A stretch of 13,989 nucleotides of DNA from Oscillospiraceae bacterium. Lineage in GTDB: Bacteria; Bacillota; Clostridia; Oscillospirales; UBA929. Where the stretch lies: NCBI GenBank assembly GCA_009777435.1, contig WRLW01000018.1, forward strand, positions 1-13,989, read 5' to 3'. Positions within the stretch are counted from its first letter, which is position 1. Each line of letters opens with the position of its first letter. Shown here one piece after another: positions 7,690 to 13,989 of the stretch. The notes under the pieces were generated by a model. It ran no database searches. It was not told the DNA's origin and worked only from the letters and a program-made list of their open reading frames with translations. Position numbers and translations under genes: made by a program.

Positions 7690-9606
7690 CTATTCCGACG
7701 CCGCGAGGAACACTGCGCCGTGCGGCGGCAAATTCAGCTTTATGGAATAAGGCAGTCCCTTCCATGTCAGCGGCTTGGCCGCAAGCTCGCCCCCGTTGAC
7801 CGCGCCGCTCCCGCCGAATCCCGTGCTGTCGGAATTGAATATCTCATGGTACACACCCGGCCTTGGGACGCCCATCCGATAGCCTATGCGCGCCACAGTT
7901 GAAAAATTGAACACCGCGGCAAGCCCGCCGCCCGCGTGTTCGCGCGCCTCGCGGTAAAACGCCAGCGTACCGCCCTGGGGGTCGTCGCCGCACAGCCACA
8001 CAAAGCCCTCGCGGGTAAAGTCGCCCTCCCACAGCGCCGGCGTGTCCAAATACAGGCGGTTGAGCGCGCGCACATAATCCTTGAACACGCGGTGAGATTC
8101 GGCTCCGAGCAGATGCCAGTCCAGCGAATGGAGCGAGTTCCACTCGGCAAGCTGGCCGTATTCGCAGCCCATGAACAGCAGCTTCTTGCCCGGATGCGCC
8201 GTCATATAAGCGAGAATCACCCTCGCGCCGGAGAATTTTTCGCTCATCCCGCCCGGAATCCTTTCGACCAGCGAGGGTCTTGGATGCGCGAACTCACGGT
8301 GAGACAAAGGCAGTATGTGCCATTCGGAGAACGCGCGCTGCGCCGTCGCCGCCAGCCTCTCATAAGCATAGGGCCGCCGCTCCGCCTCAAGCGCGATATA
8401 CTCCAGCGCGTCGTTTTGCCAATCCGTGTTCCACTTCATGGAGAAGCCCAGCCCGCCCTGCTTGGGCGGCGCGGTCGCCGGCAGGCCCGGAAAGCTCTGC
8501 TCCGCTATCATCAGAACGTCCGGGAAGGCTTTGGAAACCGCGCGGTTGAGCCGCCGGACAAAGGCCGAGGCCGCCGTATCCTCGCGGGCGTTCCTGATAT
8601 CGGGCGGACGCCCGGCGTCCGACAGCCGGTCGGGATACAGCATATTCGATATCCCGTCAAGGCGCAGGCCGTCCAGATGGAACGTCTCTATCCAGAACAT
8701 GGCCGACGACGCCAGAAACGAGCATACCTCGCGTCTGCCGAGGTCAAACGCGCATCCGCTGCCCGCTCCTGAGCCGGCTTCCGCGCCGCGCGCCTCAAAG
8801 CAGTGCCCCCCGTCGAACATGGCAAGCCCGTGCGCGCCGGCCTCGAAGCGTCCCGGCGTCCAGTCCATAATCACGCCGATGCCCGCGCGGTGGCACTGAT
8901 CGACCAGCTCCATAAAGCCGTGCGGAGCGCCGAAGCGCGAGGTGGCGCAGAAAAAGCCGTATGGCAAAAAGCCCCATGTGTCGTCATGCGTATGCTCAAG
9001 CATGGGCGTCAGACCTATATGGGTATAGCCCATATCCTTTACATATGACGTCAGCAGCCCGGCTATCTCCGAATAGGTCAGCAGCGCGCCGTTTTCGCCG
9101 CGCCGCCATGAACCGGGATGCAGCGAATAAATGTTCAAAGGCCCGCGCGGCGGGTGTCCGGGCGACGCCGGGGCGTTCTTCGCGCGCGCCGCCATCCACT
9201 CGCCGTCGCCCCATTCGTAGCCCGACAGATCGAATATTCTCGAAGCCGTCAGCGGCCGCTCCTCCGAACAGAACGCGAACGGGTCGGCCTTGCGGATCAG
9301 CCTGCCGCCGTTTTGTATCACTATCTCATAGCTGTCAAGGTTGGCGGCGTTCGCCGTGAAGGTCTCCCAAACCCCTTCCGATATCTGTTCACAGCGGAGC
9401 GTCTCCCATCCGTTGAAGGTTCCGGTCACCGCAACCGCCTGCGCGTTGGGCGCCCAAACGCGAAACAGCACGCCGGGCTTATCGCCGCGCCGTTCAAAGC
9501 GCGCCCCGAAAAGCTCGTGGGAGCGGCAGTCAAGGCCGCCGCGGAAATTGGCCAGATGTGACTCAAGGGCACATTCAGCGCCTTTTTCGATATTGTTACC
9601 GGCCAT
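7690..9606 (-). CDS. glgB: GlgB-type 1,4-alpha-glucan branching enzyme, degenerate active site
   Basis: Overall architecture is that of GlgB: an N-terminal CBM48 domain (FRVWAPNAQAVAVTGTFNGW), a GH13 barrel with LNIYSLHPGSWRR and GYTHIGLTPMLEH, and a C-terminal beta domain. The start is taken as ATG 9606 (638 aa), because GGGGAGGT lies 7 bases upstream of it and inside the reading frame of the earlier ATG at 9627. In this numbering the nucleophile D317 (GLRLD) and acid/base E369 (IAEQS) are present. Region I, usually DWVPxHF, is DWTPGRF with Arg253 for His. Region IV, usually SHDE, is SHRE with Arg437 for the transition-state-stabilising Asp. The usual PREGEHPDWGT stretch is replaced by a Gly/Ala/Ser-rich segment. 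No second branching enzyme is present in the window. It may be inactive, altered in activity, or a glucan-binding partner. Family assignment is firm and catalytic activity is doubtful. Confidence 0.88.
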   Translation of the reverse strand: MAGNNIEKGAECALESHLANFRGGLDCRSHELFGARFERRGDKPGVLFRVWAPNAQAVAVTGTFNGWETLRCEQISEGVWETFTANAANLDSYEIVIQNGGRLIRKADPFAFCSEERPLTASRIFDLSGYEWGDGEWMAARAKNAPASPGHPPRGPLNIYSLHPGSWRRGENGALLTYSEIAGLLTSYVKDMGYTHIGLTPMLEHTHDDTWGFLPYGFFCATSRFGAPHGFMELVDQCHRAGIGVIMDWTPGRFEAGAHGLAMFDGGHCFEARGAEAGSGAGSGCAFDLGRREVCSFLASSAMFWIETFHLDGLRLDGISNMLYPDRLSDAGRPPDIRNAREDTAASAFVRRLNRAVSKAFPDVLMIAEQSFPGLPATAPPKQGGLGFSMKWNTDWQNDALEYIALEAERRPYAYERLAATAQRAFSEWHILPLSHREFAHPRPSLVERIPGGMSEKFSGARVILAYMTAHPGKKLLFMGCEYGQLAEWNSLHSLDWHLLGAESHRVFKDYVRALNRLYLDTPALWEGDFTREGFVWLCGDDPQGGTLAFYREAREHAGGGLAAVFNFSTVARIGYRMGVPRPGVYHEIFNSDSTGFGGSGAVNGGELAAKPLTWKGLPYSIKLNLPPHGAVFLAASE

Positions 9607-9645
9607 CTTCACTACCTCCCCTGCCATATGTTAAGGCGTCCGGCC

Positions 9646-10221
9646 TTAAACCATAACCGTGCCGTAGACCTCGCCGCTCAGCATGACGGCGTTGGCTTCG
9701 TCAAAATCAATATGAGCCGCCGGCGCGAACTTCTCGCTCACGCGGCAGACCACCTCATGTAAGGTCGCGCCGCGCTCGCCGCCGATCCTTACACTGATAA
9801 GCTGCTTGTTTTTAAGTCCATGCCGCTCCGCGATGTCCGGCGTCAGGTGTACATGCCGTTTGGCTATAATACAGCCCTCGGCCAGCTCGACGCTGCCCGC
9901 GGGGCCGACTAACCTGACGGGCGCGCTGCCCGCCACGTCGCCGCTCTCGCGCAGTATGGGCGTCACGCCCAGCGCGCGCGCGTCGGTCATGGATATCTCC
10001 GCCTGCGTTGAGGCTCGCTCCGGGCCGAGAATGGATACGCGGTCGATAGCGCCGCGCGGCCCCTCAAGGCGCAGCTTCTCGCCGCTCAAAAACTCGCCGG
10101 GCTGCGACAGGTCGCGCTTTTTGGTCAGGGCCGCCCCGGCCCCGTATAGGATTTCCAGATGTTCGCGCGTCACATGCACATGACGCGCCGAAGCCTCTAT
10201 AAGTATTTTTAACTCAGACAT
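9646..10221 (-). CDS. pduL: PduL-type phosphate acyltransferase (phosphotransacylase)
   Basis: This enzyme interconverts an acyl-CoA (acetyl- or propanoyl-CoA) and phosphate with acyl phosphate and CoA. The 191-aa protein contains the two PduL halves with their zinc-ligand histidine motifs: RHVHVTREHL (13-22) and KRHVHLTP (121-128), then HIDFDEANA (160-168) near the end. The first His motif begins at residue 13, so there is no N-terminal extension of the kind that targets PduL into microcompartments. No shell genes are near. A cytosolic role in acetate formation and substrate-level ATP synthesis (a Pta substitute) is likely. It is the first gene of the operon, 39 bases before the glgB start. 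AAGGA (10238-10234) lies 12 bases before the ATG, which is slightly long. Family is confident and acyl specificity is unknown. Confidence 0.9.
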   Translation of the reverse strand: MSELKILIEASARHVHVTREHLEILYGAGAALTKKRDLSQPGEFLSGEKLRLEGPRGAIDRVSILGPERASTQAEISMTDARALGVTPILRESGDVAGSAPVRLVGPAGSVELAEGCIIAKRHVHLTPDIAERHGLKNKQLISVRIGGERGATLHEVVCRVSEKFAPAAHIDFDEANAVMLSGEVYGTVMV

Positions 10222-10257
10222 GGCAAAGTTTTATCCTTTCGTGATTATTCTTGTATA

Positions 10258-10309
10258 ATTTTACCACACACGCCGCCGCATTACAACCACCTTTATTTTA
10301 TTTATTTTG
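10258..10309 (-). promoter_or_regulatory. Promoter with AT-rich UP-like element for the pduL-glg operon
   Basis: On the minus strand TTGTAA (10286-10281) and TAAAAT (10263-10258) are 17 bases apart, giving a start near 10251 and a ~30-nt leader. Directly upstream of the -35, positions 10309-10291 are almost purely A and T (AAAATAAATAAAATAAAGG), resembling an UP element in otherwise GC-rich DNA. No operator palindrome overlaps the core. The 10222-10396 gap contains little else: a small 13-base palindrome at 10308-10320 and a direct repeat GGCGCGGCAA (10368-10377 and 10385-10394). Confidence 0.6.
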
Positions 10310-10396
10310 TCCGCCGGACATGAGAATACCCGCCCGGAAATAAAATCAGCGCTTCCCTTGACCGCCCGGCGCGGCAAGACCTTCGGCGCGGCAAAT

Positions 10397-11905
10397 TCAC
10401 CGGCGCGTCAGGCGGTACAGCAGCGCGTACAGCCCCAGTCCGCAAAAAAGCGCGGGCATGACGGCGGCGGCGCCCGCCCCGTCCATCCAAAACAACACGG
10501 CATACACGCCGCCCGTCGCCGTCGCCGCCGCCAGCAGCGGGCCTATAAGCCACTTATCTAACGATAGATATATGCCCGCGGTACGCGTCACAGCCTTGAG
10601 ATTTAATATGGCGCACATAGCCGTGGTCAGCAAATGCGCGGCCACAAAGCCCGTGAGCCTCAGCTCCGGCACGGCCACGGCGTACCATGTGAGTATAAGC
10701 TGAACGGCGTCGGACAGCAGCAGGTTGACCGCGCCGCGCCGCTGCTTTCCCATGCCGTTTAGCAGGCTGTTCATGAGATATTGGAAGCATGAGAACACCT
10801 GTGTAACAGCCAAAACCTCTATGTAGCGGCCGGCTTGGGAGTCGGTAAAGAGGGAACGCGCCATAAACGGCCCAAGCGGCATTAGCAGCAGGCAGGACGG
10901 CAGCACGAGGGCGGCCGCCAGACGCAGGGTGCGCCGCACCTGTGTTTGCAGGCCCGCGCGGTCGTTTAAGGCCGCGTAGTGCGCTATACGCGGCATCAGG
11001 GTCAGCGACAGCGGTATCACGAATACCGAGGGCAGAGCGGTCAGCGGAAGCGTCATGCCAAAAGCCACTCCATACGCGGACAGCGCCTCGGTCTGCCCCA
11101 TACCCGAGGCCATCAGGCGGTTGGGAATAATTATCGTGTTAATCGAACCTAACAGGTTGGCGATAAGCATGGACGCGCCGACCGGGATGGCGACGCCGGC
11201 CATTTCGCCCAGCAGCTTTGCCGGCTTGGGGCCGTCAGAAAGCCTTGAGCCGCCCGGCGGCGTTTTGCGCATATGGCGTATGTAGAAAAAACCGAGCATG
11301 GACGCCGAAACGATCTCGCACAGCACCATTCCGATGACAATAACGCCCACGGCCCATTCCAAATGCGCCGGCCTTAGTACGCTCAGCAAGCCCAGCACGC
11401 ACGCCGTGCGCAGGAGCTGTTCTATCACCTCGGTTATGGCGGGCGGGCGGACTTCGCGTATGCCGTAAAAGTAGTTTTTACAAATGTTTTCGATGCCCGT
11501 GAAAAAAATACACGGCAGCAGGAGAAGCAGTCCCAGGCGCGTGCGCGCGTCGCTGAGCAGCGTCACCGAAATCCAGTCCGAGAGCGGCGCGATGATTATG
11601 GCGGCCGCACCAAGCAGCGCAAAGAACACCCACAGCGCCAGCCTTACCAAACGCCGCACCGTCGCCTGACCGCCCACGGCGCTGTAAGACGCGGACAATT
11701 TTGAAACGGCGACGGTCAGGCCATACGCCGTCACCGACATTACGACCGAATACGCCGGCATTATGAGCTGGTACAGGCCCATACCCTCCGCGCCGACCAT
11801 GCGCGACAGCGCGACGCGGAACGCGAATCCCACCGCCTGTGAAAAAATCTGCGACGCGGTGAGTATAGCGGCGCCGAACGCCAGCGACTTGACATTTAAC
11901 TTCAA
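10397..11905 (-). CDS. SpoVB-like polysaccharide/lipid flippase (MOP superfamily)
   Basis: This is a polytopic inner-membrane protein of the MATE/MurJ/PST exporter superfamily, closest in style to stage V sporulation protein B. SpoVB is linked to spore cortex peptidoglycan synthesis and related proteins flip lipid-linked glycans. The 502-aa chain is a series of hydrophobic helices; the N-terminal FSQAVGFAFRVALSRMVG followed by AEGMGLYQLIMPAYS is characteristic of the SpoVB group. The start is taken as TTG at 11905, because AGGGGAAG (11917-11910) fits it with ideal spacing and lies inside the frame of any longer start (TTG 11929). No convincing promoter is seen upstream, so it may be co-transcribed with the merR gene, although a strong hairpin intervenes. 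The exact substrate and any sporulation role are inferred from family. The cluster around it contains no spore genes. Confidence 0.85.
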   Translation of the reverse strand: MKLNVKSLAFGAAILTASQIFSQAVGFAFRVALSRMVGAEGMGLYQLIMPAYSVVMSVTAYGLTVAVSKLSASYSAVGGQATVRRLVRLALWVFFALLGAAAIIIAPLSDWISVTLLSDARTRLGLLLLLPCIFFTGIENICKNYFYGIREVRPPAITEVIEQLLRTACVLGLLSVLRPAHLEWAVGVIVIGMVLCEIVSASMLGFFYIRHMRKTPPGGSRLSDGPKPAKLLGEMAGVAIPVGASMLIANLLGSINTIIIPNRLMASGMGQTEALSAYGVAFGMTLPLTALPSVFVIPLSLTLMPRIAHYAALNDRAGLQTQVRRTLRLAAALVLPSCLLLMPLGPFMARSLFTDSQAGRYIEVLAVTQVFSCFQYLMNSLLNGMGKQRRGAVNLLLSDAVQLILTWYAVAVPELRLTGFVAAHLLTTAMCAILNLKAVTRTAGIYLSLDKWLIGPLLAAATATGGVYAVLFWMDGAGAAAVMPALFCGLGLYALLYRLTRR

Positions 11906-12020
11906 AATACTTCCCCTATCTGAAAACAAAGCGGAGAATTAGCCTCGCCCCCGAAACCCGGATGGCTCTCAAGGACAATCTATGCCGCCGCGCCCGGGGA
12001 AATGATAAACAGGCGCGCAG

Positions 12021-12050
12021 AACGGCCTCCCCGTTTCCGGGGAGGCCGTT
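12021..12050 (-). terminator. Perfect 12-bp hairpin behind the merR-type gene
   Basis: AACGGCCTCCCC and GGGGAGGCCGTT pair perfectly around a 6-nt loop, 20 bases after the regulator's stop. CTGCGCGCC follows on the minus strand, so there is no U-tract. It probably marks the 3' end of the regulator transcript. Confidence 0.55.
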
Positions 12051-12069
12051 GAGCCGGCGGCGGCGTACG

Positions 12070-12975
12070 TTATTTGAGCTTAACCGGCGATAACAGGTCA
12101 AGCTGTTTATCGCCGTCGGCAACACGGTCGGAGATAAAGGTTTCAAAGTCCATGCTGCACTCCTCAAGCCATTGGGACGAAAAATCAACATCGTATTCGC
12201 CGCTGTTTTTACACCAGCCATACAAGAGCTGCCAGCGTTCGCCGATTTCGTTCATATGCGCGGGTATGGACGCGTACAGCCCGCCGCCGAACCGCTTTTT
12301 TTCCAGCGGCTCAGGTACTGCAAAGTCGTCGGGGACTGTCACCCACATCTCGTAACCGTAAACCGGGTTTCCCTTTGACGGGCTGGGGTTGTTGAAGCCG
12401 AAAAAGCGGTATCCGTCTCGCTTATGCAGATTGTTATCCAGCACAAACTTATTGAACACCTCGGAGCAGTCGTTTTCCGGCTCCGCGCTTTCGGCGCGAT
12501 ATGACGCGACCGTCATGGCGGGCAGCTTGACGATTCTGACATTGTGCAGATTTTTCATGATTATCCTTTCGGAGAGTGATATTTGCGGCGCGGCGGGTTC
12601 GGGGCCGCGGGCTTCAAGGCAGGCAAAAACTTGCTTCAGATTCCCGGACGCGCGTATGCGGCTGATAAGGCTCTCGACCAGCGCAATCAGCGTGTTGTTT
12701 GCCGCGGCTTCGTTTTTCAGGTTTTCCAGATGGCCGGACAGCGCGTCGATCGCCACGCCTAAGTCCGAAGCCATGAAAATCCTTTCAATTTCCGCGATTG
12801 GCATTTTGAGTTTGCGCAGTAAAACAATTTGCTCGATGCGCGTCACGTTGTCCTCTTCGTAGAATCTGTATCCATTTTCCGTCCTCGCGCTTCTCAATAT
12901 CCCCATTTCTTCCCAATACCGCAGGGTACGATTGGAAATATCGAATCTTTTTGCCACCTCACCGATCCGAAACAT
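12070..12975 (-). CDS. MerR-family regulator with GyrI-like effector domain
   Basis: This is a DNA-binding regulator of the multidrug-sensing type. Of the 301 aa, residues 1-70 form the MerR winged helix (MFRIGEVAKRFDISNRTLRYW, then ENGYRFYEEDNVTRIEQI), about 75-115 a dimerising coiled coil, and about 145-285 a GyrI-like ligand-binding domain (LPAMTVASYRAES; GYEMWVTVP; KRFGGGLYASIPAH). Such proteins bind bulky, often cationic or aromatic small molecules and untwist promoters with 19-bp spacers. Its own promoter (13031-13001) has exactly that form. GGGGTGG (12988-12982) lies 6 bases before the ATG. No efflux pump is adjacent, so targets other than itself are unknown. It lies 89 bases downstream of the antiporter gene on the same strand. 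Confidence 0.93.
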   Translation of the reverse strand: MFRIGEVAKRFDISNRTLRYWEEMGILRSARTENGYRFYEEDNVTRIEQIVLLRKLKMPIAEIERIFMASDLGVAIDALSGHLENLKNEAAANNTLIALVESLISRIRASGNLKQVFACLEARGPEPAAPQISLSERIIMKNLHNVRIVKLPAMTVASYRAESAEPENDCSEVFNKFVLDNNLHKRDGYRFFGFNNPSPSKGNPVYGYEMWVTVPDDFAVPEPLEKKRFGGGLYASIPAHMNEIGERWQLLYGWCKNSGEYDVDFSSQWLEECSMDFETFISDRVADGDKQLDLLSPVKLK

Positions 12976-13000
12976 TTAGCGCCACCCCTCTCTGAATCAG

Positions 13001-13031
13001 ATGATAGACCATTCCGCGGCGTAAAGGTCAA
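13001..13031 (-). promoter_or_regulatory. 19-bp-spacer MerR-type promoter and operator
   Basis: On the minus strand TTGACC (13031-13026) and TATCAT (13006-13001) are 19 bases apart, the over-long spacing that MerR proteins correct by distorting DNA. An imperfect inverted repeat spans 13007-13029: outer arms GACC and GGTC are perfect, and 7 of 9 arm positions match. It sits directly upstream of the merR-type gene, so autoregulation is the simplest reading. Confidence 0.7.
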
Positions 13032-13064
13032 GAGTTTTTTTGAGATTTTTATGAAAGCCGTATA

Positions 13065-13989
13065 TTATATTTTTTCAAGCGTTTTTTTGTAAAGCAACTC
13101 GATACCGGCCGCTCCGAGTGGCGCGGTAATTAAAATCGCCAGAACAGCAACTGTTAAAATCGTATTCCCAGCCGCGACGCCCGCCGCGAGAGGAAGCCCG
13201 CCGATGGCCGCCTGAACGGTTGCTTTGGGCAGATACGCCACGCCGCAGAATAATCGCTCTTTCATGTTCAATTTTGTTTTGAAAAGACAGATCAGAACCC
13301 CTAAAAACCGTATCGCCAATACCGAAAATATGAGAGCGGCAGCGACAAAACCTTCTTTAACGGCGTACCCAATGTTTATCGTCGCGCCGACAAGAACAAA
13401 CAGCATAATTTCAGCCGGCACCCAAACTTTCGAGAATCCAGCCGACATTCGTTTTGCTAAATTCTCGTTCTTTTTAAGTATCGTACAGCCCAAAGCCATT
13501 ACCGCAAGCAGCCCCGACATCGGAACATACTCCTTTATCGCCGCCTCAATAACAACAAGCAAAAATGCCGCGCTCAAAATAATAAGAATTTTTACCGTAT
13601 CGCATATTTTAGTTTTCTTGAAAAGCCAAATTAAAGCTAACCCGAACAAAACGCCTGTTGCCAAACCAACGGCAATAGCGGCGGGAATTTTAACAAGACT
13701 AATAAAATCAAATTTGCCGCTTTCCGCCATACCCATAAACGAGGCAAACAAGACAATAACATAAACATCATCGACCGAAGCCCCCGCCATAATAAGCTGT
13801 GGTATGCTTTTTTCTTTACCGTAACCGCTTTCCGTGAGTTTTATCATTTTCGGCACAATTACGGCGGGAGAAACCGCGCCAAGAATGGTTCCCATAATCG
13901 CGGCTTCCAAATATGTTATATTGAAAAATAACGGAGCAAATATTATTGTCGCGGCTATTTCAACTGTTGCGGGAATAAAGCACATAAGA
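13065..13989 (-). CDS. Cation/proton antiporter, C-terminal part (5' end beyond the window)
   Basis: This is an integral membrane exchanger of the Na+(K+)/H+ antiporter superfamily (PF00999-type). About 307 residues are visible. The frame stays open upstream of ATG 13985 (next codon CTT) to the window edge, and the visible part starts inside a membrane segment, so the gene is truncated by the window. Seen are VSPAVIVPKM, then GASVDDVYVI with a paired Asp-Asp at the expected ion-binding helix, which is typical of the CPA2-like electrogenic group, and PKATVQAAIGGLPL near the C-terminus, followed by two more hydrophobic helices. The stop TAA is at 13067-13065. Base composition is clearly richer in A/T than the neighbouring genes, with many AAA, ATT and TTT codons. 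The transported ion is not decidable. Confidence 0.88.
   Translation of the reverse strand, partial: LMCFIPATVEIAATIIFAPLFFNITYLEAAIMGTILGAVSPAVIVPKMIKLTESGYGKEKSIPQLIMAGASVDDVYVIVLFASFMGMAESGKFDFISLVKIPAAIAVGLATGVLFGLALIWLFKKTKICDTVKILIILSAAFLLVVIEAAIKEYVPMSGLLAVMALGCTILKKNENLAKRMSAGFSKVWVPAEIMLFVLVGATINIGYAVKEGFVAAALIFSVLAIRFLGVLICLFKTKLNMKERLFCGVAYLPKATVQAAIGGLPLAAGVAAGNTILTVAVLAILITAPLGAAGIELLYKKTLEKI

Noticed and set aside
7936..8772. 278-codon open frame on the plus strand opposite glgB
   Set aside because: It lies wholly antisense to a protein with clear GlgB homology. Its composition is Arg/Ala/Gly-rich as expected for a shadow frame in GC-rich DNA, and no ribosome binding site or family motif is seen.
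9607..9627. Longer glgB start at ATG 9627
   Set aside because: The strong ribosome binding site GGGGAGGT lies inside this extension and fits ATG 9606 with 7-base spacing.
9646..10221. Bacterial microcompartment locus suggested by pduL
   Set aside because: There are no shell proteins or signature enzymes nearby, and the PduL lacks the N-terminal encapsulation extension.
11906..11929. Longer flippase start at TTG 11929
   Set aside because: AGGGGAAG sits within it and fits TTG 11905, and the extra residues are polar and unlike SpoVB N-termini.
1..13989. CRISPR arrays, tRNA/rRNA genes, insertion sequences or phage genes
   Set aside because: No regularly spaced repeats, cloverleaf or rRNA-like sequence, transposase or phage motifs were seen on reading either strand.

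Overview
The window reads as chromosomal DNA of a GC-rich, anaerobic, probably spore-forming Clostridia-type bacterium (Bacillota, plausibly an uncultured Oscillospirales-like gut lineage). The reasons are the paired GlgC/GlgD ADP-glucose pyrophosphorylase subunits, a SpoVB-type flippase, a PduL-type phosphotransacylase, a ferredoxin-tailed aldo/keto reductase, strong AGGAGG-like ribosome binding sites and sigma-A-type promoters. The lineage is inferred from gene content and style, not from a search.

Layout. Positions 1-247 hold no protein gene. They contain a dispersed-repeat-like palindrome (17-35), a candidate ~90-nt non-coding RNA or attenuator on the minus strand (about 142 to 52, with a near-consensus promoter at 177-149 and an 11-bp terminator stem), and a hairpin behind the chemoreceptor gene. 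248-2302 (-) is a membrane chemoreceptor. 2303-2515 carries divergent promoters. 2516-3703 (+) is an aldo/keto reductase with a two-cluster ferredoxin tail. It converges on the glycogen operon, with two long hairpins between them.

10221 down to 3795 (-) is one operon: pduL - glgB - glgC - glgD - glgA, driven by a promoter with an AT-rich upstream element at 10258-10309. GlgC (catalytic) with GlgD (regulatory) makes ADP-glucose, GlgA polymerises it and GlgB should add branches. The GlgB-like protein has lost two of the most conserved GH13 residues (region I His to Arg, region IV Asp to Arg) and a substrate-region motif, although it keeps the nucleophile and the acid/base Glu. It may be a non-canonical or inactive family member.

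10397-11905 (-) is a SpoVB/MurJ-like lipid flippase. 12070-12975 (-) is a MerR regulator with a GyrI-like ligand domain and its own 19-bp-spacer promoter. 13065-13989 (-) is the C-terminal part of a cation/proton antiporter that runs off the right edge and is visibly more AT-rich than the rest.

The observations most worth following up are the degenerate GlgB, the candidate small RNA/attenuator at the left edge, and the phosphotransacylase heading a glycogen operon. No CRISPR array, insertion sequence, tRNA or rRNA was seen.
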